Assembly (NCBI GenBank): GCA_023078555.1 | Contig: CM041198.1 | Location: 8,293,836-8,357,835 of the forward strand | DNA from: Ulva prolifera | Taxonomy: Eukaryota > Chlorophyta > Ulvophyceae > Ulvales > Ulvaceae | Reading direction: 5' to 3' | Length of the DNA: 64,000 nt | Part shown: positions 47,451 through 59,200 of the stretch, piece after piece | How the letters are laid out: every line of letters starts with the position of its first letter | Numbering within the stretch: position 1 is the stretch's first letter | Translations under genes and position numbers: made by a program | The notes under the pieces: generated by a model | The model's input: the letters and a program-made list of their open reading frames with translations, nothing else | Database searches by the model: none | Told to the model about the DNA's origin: nothing

Positions 47451-47737
47451 CTTTCGTGTGTGTTGCAGAAGGGCAATGCGACAATGTATGCGCGCACACT
47501 GACGGCCGTCGCCCGGTCATGCGGCAAGCATTTCACCCATGGCTTTGATGTGCCGGTGGATGACTTTGTGGGTTGAGTGCTTTGCCCGTGGGGCGTTTGA
47601 TGCATTTGTGGTTGGTTGTTGTCTGGGGTTTTTGGCTGTGATGCTTTGTTGTGGTTGCTGGTGTGGCGGCTAGTCGCTGAGTTGGCTTGATGTTGTCTGT
47701 TTGCTTTGCCATACAATGGCCAGATATGTGTAACTTA
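47451..47737 (+). mobile_element. LINE-2 3' fragment next to diverged satellite
   Basis: Starts in the last codons of the ORF (SCVLQKGNATMYARTLTAVA), reaches stop after VDDFVG at 47576, and continues through the 3' UTR to aactta at 47737. The right flank is diverged 121-bp satellite. No TSD was identified. Confidence 0.85.
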
Positions 47738-48770
47738 CGATACTCATGGATCGCGCGAAGGTCTTGTCCATGCGGATGTGTTTATTCACATGTTAAGCGG
47801 ACGATGGCCGTCCAGATGGACACTCCACATGGACTTGTTCACTCATAACGGACACGTTCACTTCTCACGGATCGCGTGAAGGTCTAATCCTTGCGAATGG
47901 CGTGTCACGTGTGAATGAACACATCTGCATGGATTGGACCTTCCCGCGATGCGTGAGAAGTGAACATGTCCGTCAAGAGTGACGTGTTGAATGATCGGGT
48001 AGCGCAGGGAGCTGGGCACCCTAGCCTAATCCTTGTGAATGCGAATGGATGTAATGATGGATGTAATGTGCCCCTAAAGGCCTAATCCTTGCGAATGCGA
48101 ATGGATGTGTTCATTCGCACTTTTCACGGACAATCACCGTCTAGATGGGCACTCCACACATTCACTTATGACGGACACGTTCACCCCTCATGGATCGCGC
48201 AAAGGTCTTGTGCATGCGGATGTGTTTATTCACATGTTAAGCGGACGATGGCCGTCTAGATGGACACTCCACATGGACTTGTTCACTCTTGACGGACACG
48301 TCCTGTTCTCACGGGTTGCGGGAAGGTCTTGTCTATGCGGATGTGTTTATTCACATGTTAAGCGGACGATGGCCGTCTAGATGGACACTCAACACGGACT
48401 TGTTCACTCATGACGGACACGTTCACTTCTCACGGATCACGGGAAGGTCCAATCCATGCAGATGTGTTCATTCAGACGTGACACGGAGAATCACCGTCCA
48501 CATGGACACTCAACACGGACTTGTTCACTCATGACGCACACGTTCACTTTTCACCGATCGCGTGAAAGGCCAATCCATGCGGATGTGTTTATTCACACGT
48601 GACACGGACGATCGCCGTCCAGATGGGCACTCCACACGGACACATTCACTCATGACGGACACGTCCTGTTCTCACGGATCGCGGGAAGGTCTTGTCCATG
48701 CGGATGTGTTCAATAACATTTCAAGTGGACGATGGCCGTCCAGATGCACACTCCACACGGACGCGTTCTG
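47738..48770 (+). repeat. Diverged 121-bp satellite, with an inverted segment
   Basis: Monomers recognisable as the same family but diverged (tttattcacatgttaagcgg, atggacttgttcac, tcctgttctcacgg). Positions 47903-48026 are in the opposite orientation and match 49524-49647. About 70 bp around 48031-48100 repeats cctaatccttg(t/c)gaatgcgaatgg. The greater divergence fits the edge of an array. Confidence 0.85.
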
Positions 48771-49647
48771 TTGTAATGGCCAAATCTGTCTGCTCAGATG
48801 CACACATATTCCAGATATGCAGACACCAACTGTGGATACATGTGTATGTATCTCAGGCTAGTGCCTTGCAAACTTGAGCCAGGCGAAAGTATACCAAAGA
48901 ATACCTCAGAATGCCAGCCTATACCACGTCACAGCTGTGCACATGAGCTGCATGCATACAGCTACATGTGCGTAATTCCAAATGCCCATAAGTGCCACTA
49001 GCATTCCTCAACATGTATAATCTCGCATACCAACCCCATGTATCATGCCACCTTATGCCACAGCCTTTTGGCAGTGCGAAGTGCCAGCTCAGTACATGAC
49101 ACGTCATGCATGCGGCGCATGCATACCCCTGGTCTGCGCTTGCGCAAGCCAAGGGTGCAGCGTCAAAGACCATGCCGGCCAGTCTACGTCTGCGTATCCA
49201 TGCAGCACGATCTTGCTGCATTGGATTGACGGAGGATGATACATGCCAAATCCCAGTGCCCGCAGAAGATCGCCACATCTCGCGGGATGCTGCACCCTGA
49301 TTCGCACAGAGATCAACGAGCAGCGCGATTCCACAGTTCCACAGAGCTATCAGTAGCGAGGACAACACAAAGCAGGGATGGGCCTGGGCACATATATTCC
49401 AAGTGTTTTGCTGTGATCGACACAATTACCTTTGGTCGATTGGGGCGCTTCTGTTCCAGTCATTCCATCTGTGCTGCATTGTTACCCCTGTCTTTCTCTC
49501 CTGTCGTTTCTGTACGCTCGCTAGGGTGCCCAGCTCCCTGCGCTACCCGATCATTCAACACGTCACTCTTGACGGACATGTTCACTTCTCACGCATCGCG
49601 GAAAGGTCCAATCCATGCAGATGTGTTCATTCACACGTGACACGGAC
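47903..49647. repeat. Inverted repeat pair of about 124 bp
   Basis: 47903-48026 is the reverse complement of 49524-49647, with a single mismatch noticed. Both arms consist of a satellite piece plus the non-satellite segment ctagggtgcccagctccctg. The interval of 1.5 kb contains diverged satellite and unassigned DNA. Confidence 0.8.
48775..49520. other. Unassigned stretch between satellite blocks
   Basis: Non-repetitive DNA with many gcatgc/tgcatg words. Several overlapping frames of 60-168 codons exist on both strands, but none has a recognisable domain, and their Cys/His/Trp-rich composition looks like chance reading of this word bias. Confidence 0.4.
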
Positions 49648-50790
49648 CATCGCCGTCCACATAGACACTCAACACGGACACGTTCACTCATGACGGACAC
49701 ATCCTGTTCTCACGGATTGCGGGAAGGTCTTGTCCATGCGGATGTGTTTATTCACATGTTAAGCGGACGATGGCCGTCCAGATGGACACTCCACATGGAC
49801 TTGTTCACTCATAACGGACACGTTCACTTCTCACGGATCGCGTGAAGGTCTAATCCTTGCGGATGTGTTCATTCACACTTTACACGGACAATCACCGTCC
49901 AGATGGGCACTCCACACATTCACTTATGACGGACACGTTCACCCCTCATGGATCGCGCGAAAATCTGGTCCATGCGGATGTGTTCATTAACATTTCAAGC
50001 GGACGATGGCCGTCCAGATGCACAATCCACACGGACGTGTTCACCTTTTGACGGACACGTTCACTTCTCACGGATCGCAGGAAGGTCCAATCCATGCGGA
50101 TGTGTTCATTCACACGTGACACGGACGATCGCCGTCCCGATGGGCACTCCACACGGACACGTTCACTCATGACGGACACGTTCACTTCTCACGGATCGCG
50201 GGAAGGTCTTGTCCATGCGGATGTGTTCATTAACCTTTCAAGAAGACGATGGCCGTCCAGATGCACAATCCACACGGACGTGTTCACTCTTGACGGACAC
50301 GTTCACTTCTCACGGATCGCGGGAAGGTCTTGTCCATGCGTATGTGTTCATTAACATTTCAAGCGGACGATGGCCGTCCAGATGCACAATCCACACGGAC
50401 GTGTTCACTCTTGACGGACACGTTCACTTCTCACGGATCGCGGGAAGGTCCAATCCATGCGGATGTGTTCATTCACACGTGACACGGACGATCGCCGTCC
50501 CGATGGGCACTCCACACGGACACGTTCACTCATGACGGACACGTTCACTTCGCACGGATCGCGGGAAGGTCTTGTCCATGCGGATGTGTTCAATAACATT
50601 TCAAGCGGACGATGGCCGTCCAGATGCACACTCCACACGGACGCGTTCACTCTTGACGGACTTATTCACTTCTCACGGATCGCGGGAAGGTCCAATCCAT
50701 GCAGATGTGTTCATTCACACGTGACACGGACCATCGTCGTCCACATAGACACTCAACACGGACACGATCACTCATCACTAAAATATTCAA
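49550..50790 (+). repeat. 121-bp satellite, diverged then ordinary monomers (about 10)
   Basis: The first three monomers resemble the diverged type at 47760-48230. From about 49970 the monomers match the main array closely. The array decays at about 50770 into about 45 bp of other sequence before LINE copy F. Confidence 0.9.
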
Positions 50791-50834
50791 TCTTGACGCG
50801 TCGCATTGCATCGCGTCGCATGAAGGCTGGATCT

Positions 50835-51799
50835 TTTCACTCCTGACTCTTCGTCCATTGTATTCATGACGCTACTGTGGCGCTCTGCTCCTGTGCGCCG
50901 CAGGCCTGCGAACACGATTCGCGGTAGATATTGGCATTTGATTTATTTCTTTTGTTTTATGATCCGTTTGTCTGTGTTTTGAGCTGCGCTGTGGAAGTTT
51001 CGAGTGCTGTAACGAAAGCGGTCGTACAGCCCAGCGCCTAGGAGCACGAGCGTTCTCGTGAATTCAATGCCAATATGCTTTATCTATTTCGTGAAATAGA
51101 CTGCTGCGTTTAGTTTAGGCCCTCGCGTTCAGGACGGTGCCTTGTTGCTGTGGCTGCAAGTTGCAGTCCCGGTGGCTCTGTCCTTGAAGCGACTAGGAGC
51201 GGAGCAAAAGAACCCGCCCGCGAAGCACAATAGAAAACAATGTGCCAGGATTGTACTTTATGACGACTTCCTGTTAGAGCATGTCCTTGACGTCGCAGCT
51301 CCAGCATGCTCGCTCATCAAGCTCCAGCGCGCTATGCTACATCCAGAAGCAAACGATGAAGCAGCAGCTGCAAGATCTGATTGCGAGTGCTGCTTGCAAG
51401 GCAGCCCCGTAGAGGTCGAAGCTGAGGACAGCAAAGCAGATGAGACTCCACATGATCCGCCAGCAGCCACTAGCCGGTTCCAGAAGCAGCTCGCAACCAA
51501 GTTACGAGTTGAGTCTGTGCCAGCTAGCGCTCCGCGGTCACGGCGGGCGAAGCTGAGAGAGGATCCCGGTCCACCCTCGGGCCAGCCTTCCCGGAGCAGC
51601 TCCGAGGAACCTCCCTGCACTGAAGAAGCATCCAAGGCTGCTCCAGCTGCTGAAGGTCCGTCAAGCACATCAGCCACACCAGCCCCAGCGCCCACCCCTG
51701 CAGCAGCCACCGGAGCAGCGACGCCTACAGACGCACCACCAGCGCATCGACCTTCCTCCGACCGCCCGATCCCCACCAATGATGCACCCACCGACCGTG
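50835..51799 (+). mobile_element. LINE-2 copy F, 5' part only
   Basis: 5' UTR from tttcactcc at 50835, with the conserved hairpins. The ORF start region follows, from the ATG in gagcATGtccttgacg (about 51279). A 34-bp deletion just after the ATG, between two gtcg copies, shifts the frame. The Ala/Pro-rich N-terminal region then continues to TNDAPTDR. It is cut at 51799 by the 5' LTR of copia element 2. The subfamily is assigned by the 5' UTR variants shared with copy D (tgtggaagtttcgagtgc). Confidence 0.85.
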
Positions 51800-52147
51800 T
51801 GTCACAATGCATGCGCCTGCGGGCAGCAGCGTGGTGACAGGTGCACCCATGCACGGATGATCCGCGGATCGTGTGTAGGGGTAAGCCGCCAGTCAGGATT
51901 GTCTCGATGTAGTGAGGGAGATCCTGAGAGGGTTTCCCGGCGTAACCTTGAGTGTTCAGTGTGCATATAGGCATGTGCACACTGAGATCTGTAACCATTC
52001 TTTCTCACTGTTTCACGGTACTAGCTGTACTTGTCTCCCCTTGCATCTCTCTGGTTCTACCTCTGTGCGCAGCAGGTATGAGATGCTGGTTTCCTGACTT
52101 GCTGTTAAGACTGCGTGTCTGACCTGCGACAGATAGCCTTTCTGACA
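51800..52147 (+). repeat. 5' LTR of copia element 2 (348 bp) and adjoining primer site
   Basis: Starts TGTCACAATG right after LINE-2 sequence (accgaccgtg) and ends TCTGACA, with 5-bp inverted tips TGTCA/TGACA. The next bases, tggtatcggtga (52148-52159), form a tRNA primer-binding site. The 3' LTR is outside the window, so the boundary rests on the LINE interruption and on the match to the TRIM LTR tips. Confidence 0.75.
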
Positions 52148-52973
52148 TGGTATCGGTGAAAGTTTGCGCTATGTCTTTTACGGTCTTGTTCAGGAAGCCG
52201 TCGGCCAAAGTCTGTGCGCAGACACGGCGGGCATTCCACTGTTCTGCCGGCGCTCAGACCGCGGTCATAAGCGCAGGCATCATTAAGCGATCTCGTAGCA
52301 CATTGTTATTAGATACAATTCGACACGTTTGTTTATAATGATCAGCGCTGGGAAAAGCGAATGCGTTCGCTCTTTTTCTCAACCTGTCGGCTTGCGAGCC
52401 AACCCATCGGTTAGTCGCCGCGCGCTGCAAACTACCGTACGTCCTACTGCAGGATGTCTAGCTCCGATCGCTCCAACGCTAACTCTCCTCGCGAGGAGAG
52501 GCAGGACGAGGCTGACCAGCAGCCAATCGTCAACAGGGACGCTGACCAGCAGCTCCCTGAAGGAGAACAGCCCGCGGGCATGAAACTTCGTGGCGGACGA
52601 GTCATTCGACCACGTCCCTCTTCCCAGACTGGGCAGAGCAGCCAGCAGGTGCCTTTTTCCTCTCATGTTGTGAACGATCATAGTCGCACTGAGTCATTCA
52701 TCACACTCGAGACGTTAACCGAAGCGCTGCGTGCATCTCGGGGACGTAACGAGCCTGATTTATCCAAAGGAAAATTGCCTGAGTGGAATTTTAAGACCGA
52801 AAGCTTCGTTGCGTACGAGCAGAAAGTCTTTTTGTGGTTAGGACAGTTCGAGTTAGATCATCTGTTGCAGCACGCACCGTCCGCGGACGAACAGCGTGTC
52901 CACGCTAGAGCGAGGACTCAAGTCCTTATGTCTTTGCCTGACGCGGATAGGACCACTGTCTATCGCATGTTTT

Positions 52974-53127
52974 TCCGGGTTGTGTGTTGGGATGCGTTCT
53001 AGTTCCCCAAGTTCTGGTGGTTGCTCGTTTGGCGGCCGCTCGATTGTCTTACTGGCTTGTTGTGTGTGTTAGCTTGATGTATTGATTTGCTTTGCCATAC
53101 AATGGCCCGGTATGTGTTACTTGAATG
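52974..53127 (+). mobile_element. LINE-1 3' UTR fragment, upstream half of a chimeric insertion
   Basis: Begins tccgggttgtgtgttggg and ends acttga plus atg, directly followed by a LINE-2 fragment. The only TSD is shared with that fragment: actgtctatcgcatgt at 52955-52970 and 53309-53324. Confidence 0.88.
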
Positions 53128-53302
53128 CACTTTGTGGGTTGAGTGCTCTGGCCTGTTGGCGTTTGATGCATTTGTGGTTGGTTGTTCTCTGGGGTTTTTG
53201 GCTGTGTTGCTTTCTTGTGGTTGCTAGTGTGGCAGCCGGTCGCTGGTTTGGCTTGATGTTGTTTGTTTGCTTTGCCATACAATGGCCAGATATGTGTAAC
53301 TT
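53128..53302 (+). mobile_element. LINE-2 3' UTR fragment, downstream half of a chimeric insertion
   Basis: Starts at actttgtgggttgag (stop-codon region of LINE-2) directly after the LINE-1 3' end and ends aactta at 53302. The 16-bp TSD actgtctatcgcatgt flanks the pair, not each part. Confidence 0.88.
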
Positions 53303-53365
53303 AATCCAACTGTCTATCGCATGTCACATCTGTGTGAGGCATGGGCCTATCTCACTGCTAAGTAT

Positions 53366-53529
53366 TCAAGTTACACATACCGGGCCATTGTATGGCAAAG
53401 CAAATCAATACACCAAGCTAACACACACAACAAGCCAATAAGACAAGCGAGCGGCCGCCAAACGAGCAACCACCAGAACTTGGGGAACTAGAACGCCTCC
53501 CAACACACAACCCGGACATCAACCAAAAC
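53366..53529 (-). mobile_element. LINE-1 3' UTR fragment in copia element 2
   Basis: Reversed fragment of about 164 bases with the 3' end at 53366. The TSD gctaagtat is at 53357-53365 and 53533-53541. It carries the ttggtgtattg and cttattggc variants, also seen in the fragment at 38561. Confidence 0.9.
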
Positions 53530-54870
53530 TAAGCTAAGTATAGGCCTAGCACTGAAGCCGAGATCCACAGACTGTGGAGTCGCTTCAACTCTTTGTCACA
53601 GCGAAATAGAGACGTTGGGTCTTACTGTGGTGAAGTGATGAGTGTGTACACTCAATTGGAGGCACTAGGTGCCGATGTGGGCCAGCGATGGCTCCGATTA
53701 AAACTTTTAGAAGTGGGTGAGGAGTTCAATGCCGTGCGCGGCGAAGTCCAACACTCCTCCCCCCATGTCATCATTGCACGTTTGACTGAACATGCTGATT
53801 TGCTCAAGCAGCAGCGGCTGCAGGCTAGGTCTGGTCCGCCCGCGGGCAAACCAGTTGCAGTTGCCGCGCTCGACGCTGGCAAGGCTCCTCGCGAGGAGAC
53901 CAGGACCTGCTTCTTCTGCAAGAAGAAGGGACACTTGCGTGCGAACTGCCCCCAGCGCAAACAGGCCGCGGCCAAAGATGTTTGTGCTGTAGAACTGCCT
54001 GAAGAGTTCCCGGATCATGATGCATTGGCACCGTGGAATTTTATCATTGATAGTGGTTCTGACATTCACATTGTGGGCAATCGCGAAATGTTCACTGAGT
54101 ATGGTCCGTGCCAGAGGACTGCCAATCCCGCGGGACCAGGCAAGATCCCCATTATGGGCAGGGGAACCATTCAGGTGAACCTGGGCACTTATGTGGATGA
54201 GCATGGGAATAAGCATCCTCTGGATGTGGAAATCCCGGGTGTGTACTATGCTCCTGAGTGTCCATACAACATACTGAGTACTATGGGTCTTCGCCATGAG
54301 CAGATATACTTAGACACGCGTAGGAGTGTGTTGTATGTCCCCGGTCTCGGAGATATGGCGACTGGTATTGAGGATGCGTCCAAATACCAGGAGCTGGACG
54401 AGGATAAGTGTCGTGTCTTTGCTTTCAAAATGTGTTCTGTCAAGAAGCCTGTTCTTCAGGGTCATCCTGTCAACAGGGGAGTGGTCTGGTCTGACCAGAG
54501 CAGTCCAACCTCTGTTGTGGAGGATCAACAGCAGTGGTGTCATGTGGCTGCTGCGGCAATTGACCTGAAGCGCCCCAATGCTGGGGGAGCTGAGGTCCCA
54601 CATGATGCTTACTTGCTGGAACCTGCATTTCTCGCCCATTTGTCCTTTCACCAGTCAAATTGGGTCTTGAAGCGTATGCAGTCAAATGATGATTTTTATG
54701 GTGAATTGAATTTAAAGGTTGACCCCGAGCCAATGGGGAATCGGTGTCACAGCTGTAGAATTGGCAAAGTGCCCGCGGGCAAAATCTCAGCCAATAATCG
54801 TGAGCTCTTAGGCCAGGCGAAATACCCTGGCGAGCAATTGCATGCTGATTTGGCTGGTCCCATCACTCCA

Positions 54871-55010
54871 GTTGGGATGCGTTCTAGTTCCCCAAGTTCT
54901 GGTGGTTGCTCGTTTGGCGGCCGCTCGCTTGTCTTCCTGGCTTGTTGTGTGTGTTAGCTTGATGTATTGATTTGCTTTGCCATACAATGGCCCGGTATGT
55001 GTAACTTGAA
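54871..55010 (+). mobile_element. LINE-1 3' UTR fragment in the copia integrase region
   Basis: About 140 bases ending aacttgaa. The 9-bp TSD agttgggat is at 54870-54878 and 55011-55019, overlapping the LINE sequence gttgggat by microhomology at the 5' junction. Confidence 0.9.
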
Positions 55011-55793
55011 AGTTGGGATCGGCGGTGTGAAATATGTCTTGTTTGTGATGTGCGCCTTCACGCGTTATACTTTCATTGTCGGTCTGCGTAAGAAGAGTGA
55101 GGCTGCGGCCATGATCTCTTACATCATTGAGCGTATTCGGGTGAATGTGGTGAAGCCAGGTGAACCGGGTGTGCGCATCCTTCACACCGACAAAGGGGGG
55201 GAGTTCATGGTTGAGGCCTTAAAGCTCTACCTCCAGCTTCGTGGCATCACACACCGCACCACCCCCACAGCTGATCATCGCTGTAATGGCATGATTGAGC
55301 GGAGGATCGGTATTGCCTTTGAGGCACTCCGAGCTGCACTGCTTGCGAGCGGTCTTCCTCTGTTCCTGTGGATTGAATGCCTTGCTAGTGTTGTCCATGG
55401 TCACAACCTCACGCCGTGCTCGGCGCTGTACCACGACAAACTAGCAATAATGATGAAAGCCCAGAAAGCTGCCAATGCTGCCAATACAGCTGCGGATGTA
55501 CAGCAGGCTGAGCGGGCTAACAAGCGCATGAAAAAGGCCGAACGTGATAAGTTGCGTGAGGAGGAAAAGCGCAAGTGGGAGTTGCTCACTATGACAGAGC
55601 TGGACAAGTTTTTGTCCAGGTCTTGTGACAGGGATATCATTCCCTACATGGCCTTTTTCAGAGACACCTCCGTTGAGGTGTTCCAGGATTTAGTGAAGCA
55701 GCAGCGTCCATGGGGGGTTGAGGTGTACGCGTACCCTAGGGATGATCACTTGCGAATAACATCAACTGGACTGTCCTACTGTTATCGTCGGCT

Positions 55794-56241
55794 TTTCACT
55801 CCTGACTCTTCGTCCATTGTATTCGTGACGCTACTGTGGCGCTCTGCTCCTGTGCGCCGCAGGCCTGCGAACACGATTCGCAGTAGGTATTGGCATCTGA
55901 ATATTTAGTTTTGTTGTTTGGTATGTTTGTCTGTGTTTTCAGCTGCGCTGAGGAAGTTCCGAGCGCTGTAACGACAGCGGTCGTGCAGCCCAGCGCCTAG
56001 GAGCACGAGCGTTCTCGTGAATTCAATGCCAATATGCTTTATCTATTTCGTTAAATAGACTGCTGCGTTTAGTTTAGGTCCTCGCGTTCTGGACGGTGCC
56101 TTGTTGCCGTGGCTGTAAGTTGCAGTCCCGGTGGCTCTGTCTGTGAAGCGACTAGGAGCGGAGCTAAAAGAACCCGCCCGCGAAGCACAAAAAGAAAACA
56201 AAGTGCCAGGATTACATTTTATGACGACGCTCGGTTAGCGC
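55794..56241 (+). promoter_or_regulatory. LINE-1 5' UTR with conserved hairpins (copy G)
   Basis: The start is structured: ctactg (55831) can pair with cagtag (55881) around two inner hairpins, ggcgc/gcgcc (55838/55854) and tgcgaa/ttcgca (55866/55877). Two more perfect hairpins follow: cacgag-cgtt-ctcgtg (56004-56019) and ctattt-cgtt-aaatag (56043-56058). The same folds are possible in copies A, D and F. A promoter inside this UTR is expected for an autonomous LINE, but none can be pinpointed. Confidence 0.5.
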
Positions 56242-59200
56242 ATGTCCTCGACGTCGAAGAGAAGGCGTTCTGGGACGCCTGAAGGCGTCGCAGCTCCAGC
56301 ACGCTCGCCCATCAAGCTCCAGCGCGCGCAGCTGCATCCAGAAGCAGAAGAGGAAGCAGCAGCAGCAAGATCTGCGGGCGAGTGCTGCTTGCAAGGCAGC
56401 CACGCAGAGGTCGAAGCTGAGGACAGCAAAGCGGATGAGACTCCAAAGCAACCGCCTGCAGCCGCTAGCCGGCTCCAGAAGCAGCTCGCAACCAAGTTAC
56501 GAGTTGATTCTGTGCCAGCTAGCGCTCCGCGGTCGCGGAGGGCGAAGCTGAGAGAGGATCCCGGTGCTCTCTTGGGCCAGCCCTCCCGGAGCTGCTCTGA
56601 GGAACCTCCCTGCACTGAAGAAGCAGCCAACGCTGCTCCAGCTGCTGAAGGTCCGTCAAGCACATCAGCCACGCCAGCCCCAGCGCCAACCCCTGCAGCA
56701 GCCACCGGAGCAGCGACGCCTACAGAAGCACCACCAGCGCACCGACCATCTTCCAACCGCCCGATTCCCGCCAATGATGGACTCGCCGACCGTGGAGCCA
56801 CAGCCAGCGCAGGCGCCGCGCACCCCGTGGAGCAGCCTCAGCCGGACCTTCCCCTGCCACCACCCCCGCCGCCAGCCCAGCCCGCCCCTGCCGACCCGCC
56901 TGCAGCCACCGCTGAACAGTCAGCATCTGGCGCGGGTGCCGGCACGCGCGAGCAGCCCGCCCGGCCCGCAGCCGCCGCCCCAGGCGCCGGCACGAGCCGC
57001 AGTGGCGCCGGCAGAGCGGCAAAGGGACGCGGAGGCGGCCGGAAGCAAGCGCCAAGGAAGCACAAAGGGCTGCGCGCCGCTCAAGCCTGTCCACGCACAG
57101 GCCAACAACATGGCGGCGGCACCACTCGCAAGTTCATCAGGCGGGCAGTGTCAGACCAGCTCACCCGCGACTTTAGCCTCTGCTCTGCCCAGGCCCTCGA
57201 GGCTATCTCGTCGGCTGCGGCAGAGGCAGGAGGCCGAAGTGCGTTGAACCAGGTGCTAGCCCCCATCGCTGCACTCCTCCGCCTCCCATCGCTTGTCCTT
57301 GCTGAGCCGCGAGGTGGCAGCGACACCGACAAGCGTGACAAGCGCATGCTGGCCATCATGGCCAAGTATCGGCGTGGGGAGCTGGAGGACGAGGAGGGGG
57401 GCTTCGCGCCATCTGTGACCCATCGGCGGAAGGAGATGACTGAGGAAGCGCGCCTAGCAGAGCGAGTGGAGTCAGGAGTGAAAGGCGGGAGCATCCACAT
57501 CGCCGCCCGTCGCCTGAACGACGAGAAGCCGGCCGACACGACGTGCCCCGCCGTCATGGAGAAGTTGCGTGCGTTGCACCCGGCGGCGGCGCCGCCGCCG
57601 CCTCTCGAGTGCGACGTGCCTGCTCTCCAAATTGACAGCACCCTGCTTGTGAGGGTGCTTGACCGCATCAAGAACCACAAAAAAGGCCGAGCTGGGGGCC
57701 CCTCGGGTTGGACCTTTGAGATGATCCTTGCGGTCACTGGGGGTACTGCCCGGGGGTTCCAAGCGGCCCTCGATTTTGTGAACTTGATGCTGTCCGGTAT
57801 GCTGCCCCGCGAGTGCGGACTCCTCGACTCGAAGCTCCTCGCTCTCCAGAAGCAGACAGGAGGTGTCCGGCCCATCGCCATCGGCGAGGTCTGGTACCGC
57901 CTTGCAGCGATGTGCGCGATCGAGGCTGTCGGCAAAGCCGCGGGGCGGGACCTTGCGCCCCTGCAGGTGGGCGTCGGCACGGCCGGCGGGACGGACGCAG
58001 TGGCGCACAGCGTCGCGGCGGCGCTGGAGAAGGACCCCCACGCCATCGCGCTAACGGCGGACATGCGGAATGCTTTCAACGAGATCCACCGCACCGCCGT
58101 CGCGCGCGGGGTCTTGAAGGCGCTGCCGGAGCTGCTCCCGTTCTTCCAATTCGGGTACGGTGCTGCCACCCATCTCCATGTGGTGGGTGCCGCCAGCGGC
58201 ACTGTGATCGAATCGCAGCGTGGGGTGCGGCAGGGCGACCCGCTGGGGCCGCTACTGTTTGCGTTGGGCTTCCAAGAGGTCTTGACGGCGCTTGCGGAAG
58301 CAGTCCCGGAGGCGCCCTGCATGTCGTACCTCGATGACTTCACTGCCGTGGGCCGCGGGCCTGCGTTGCGCAAGCTCCTGGGCCGCCTCTGCGGGGACGG
58401 TCCGGGCAGCGCGCGCTCGGTCGGCCTCACCATCGTGCCGGGCAAGAGTGGCTTGTTTGCGCCTTGTGCCGAGGCACATGAGGAGTGTCGTGCCGTCCAG
58501 CAGTCCACCGGCGTGCCCCACAGAGAGGACGGCATCACAGTGGTCGGCACCCACGTCGGCACTGACGCCTTCGTCCGTGCGCGGCTGAAAGCCGCTGCCG
58601 CGAAGGCAATCGGGGAGATCGATCTGCTCATGCGCTTGCCGGTCACCAAGCAGGTGCAGCTGCTGCTGCTCCGGCAGTCATTTGCCGTCCGCTTGGTGCA
58701 CCACCAGCGCACGACCAGGTGGGAGCTCCTGGCCGAGTCGACACGCGCCCTCGAAGGCGCTGTCGTCGCCGCGGTGGCGAGCATTGCGCAGGTGCCGGTC
58801 ACGCAGGATCCGTCTGGCGTGCTCGTGCAGATGAGCTCGGCAGTGCAGCAGATGTTGTTGCCGATTCGCCACGGCGGCCTTGGGTTGCGCATGACCCACC
58901 CGGTTGAGGCGAAAGCTGCGTTGCTCACCGGCGTTGCGGTGGCTCACCGGGTCGTCGCTGACGGCCCCGCCGCGTTCCAGCGGCTCGACGGGCCGGCCGC
59001 GCCGGTCCTGCAGCACGACTGGGACTGCGTCCGCGGCATCTTGCCCGACATCGAGGAGTGGGTCACGAAGATCTCCGGGAAGATCGACGGTGGCTCACCG
59101 GCGGACCTCTCCAGCAAAGGCGTGCGTCTTGTTCTCCCCTCCTTGCAGCATACTGTGTCTAGGTCCATGGGTGACAAGGCCGGCAAGGCGTTCTTGGACG

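Noticed and set aside
48919-49425. Minus-strand 168-codon ORF between satellite blocks
   Set aside because: Composition follows local gcatgc word bias and no domain is visible.
55794-55900. HDV-like or hammerhead self-cleaving ribozyme at the LINE 5' end
   Set aside because: The region is clearly foldable, but the conserved core bases of neither ribozyme could be placed by eye. Only the secondary structure is claimed.
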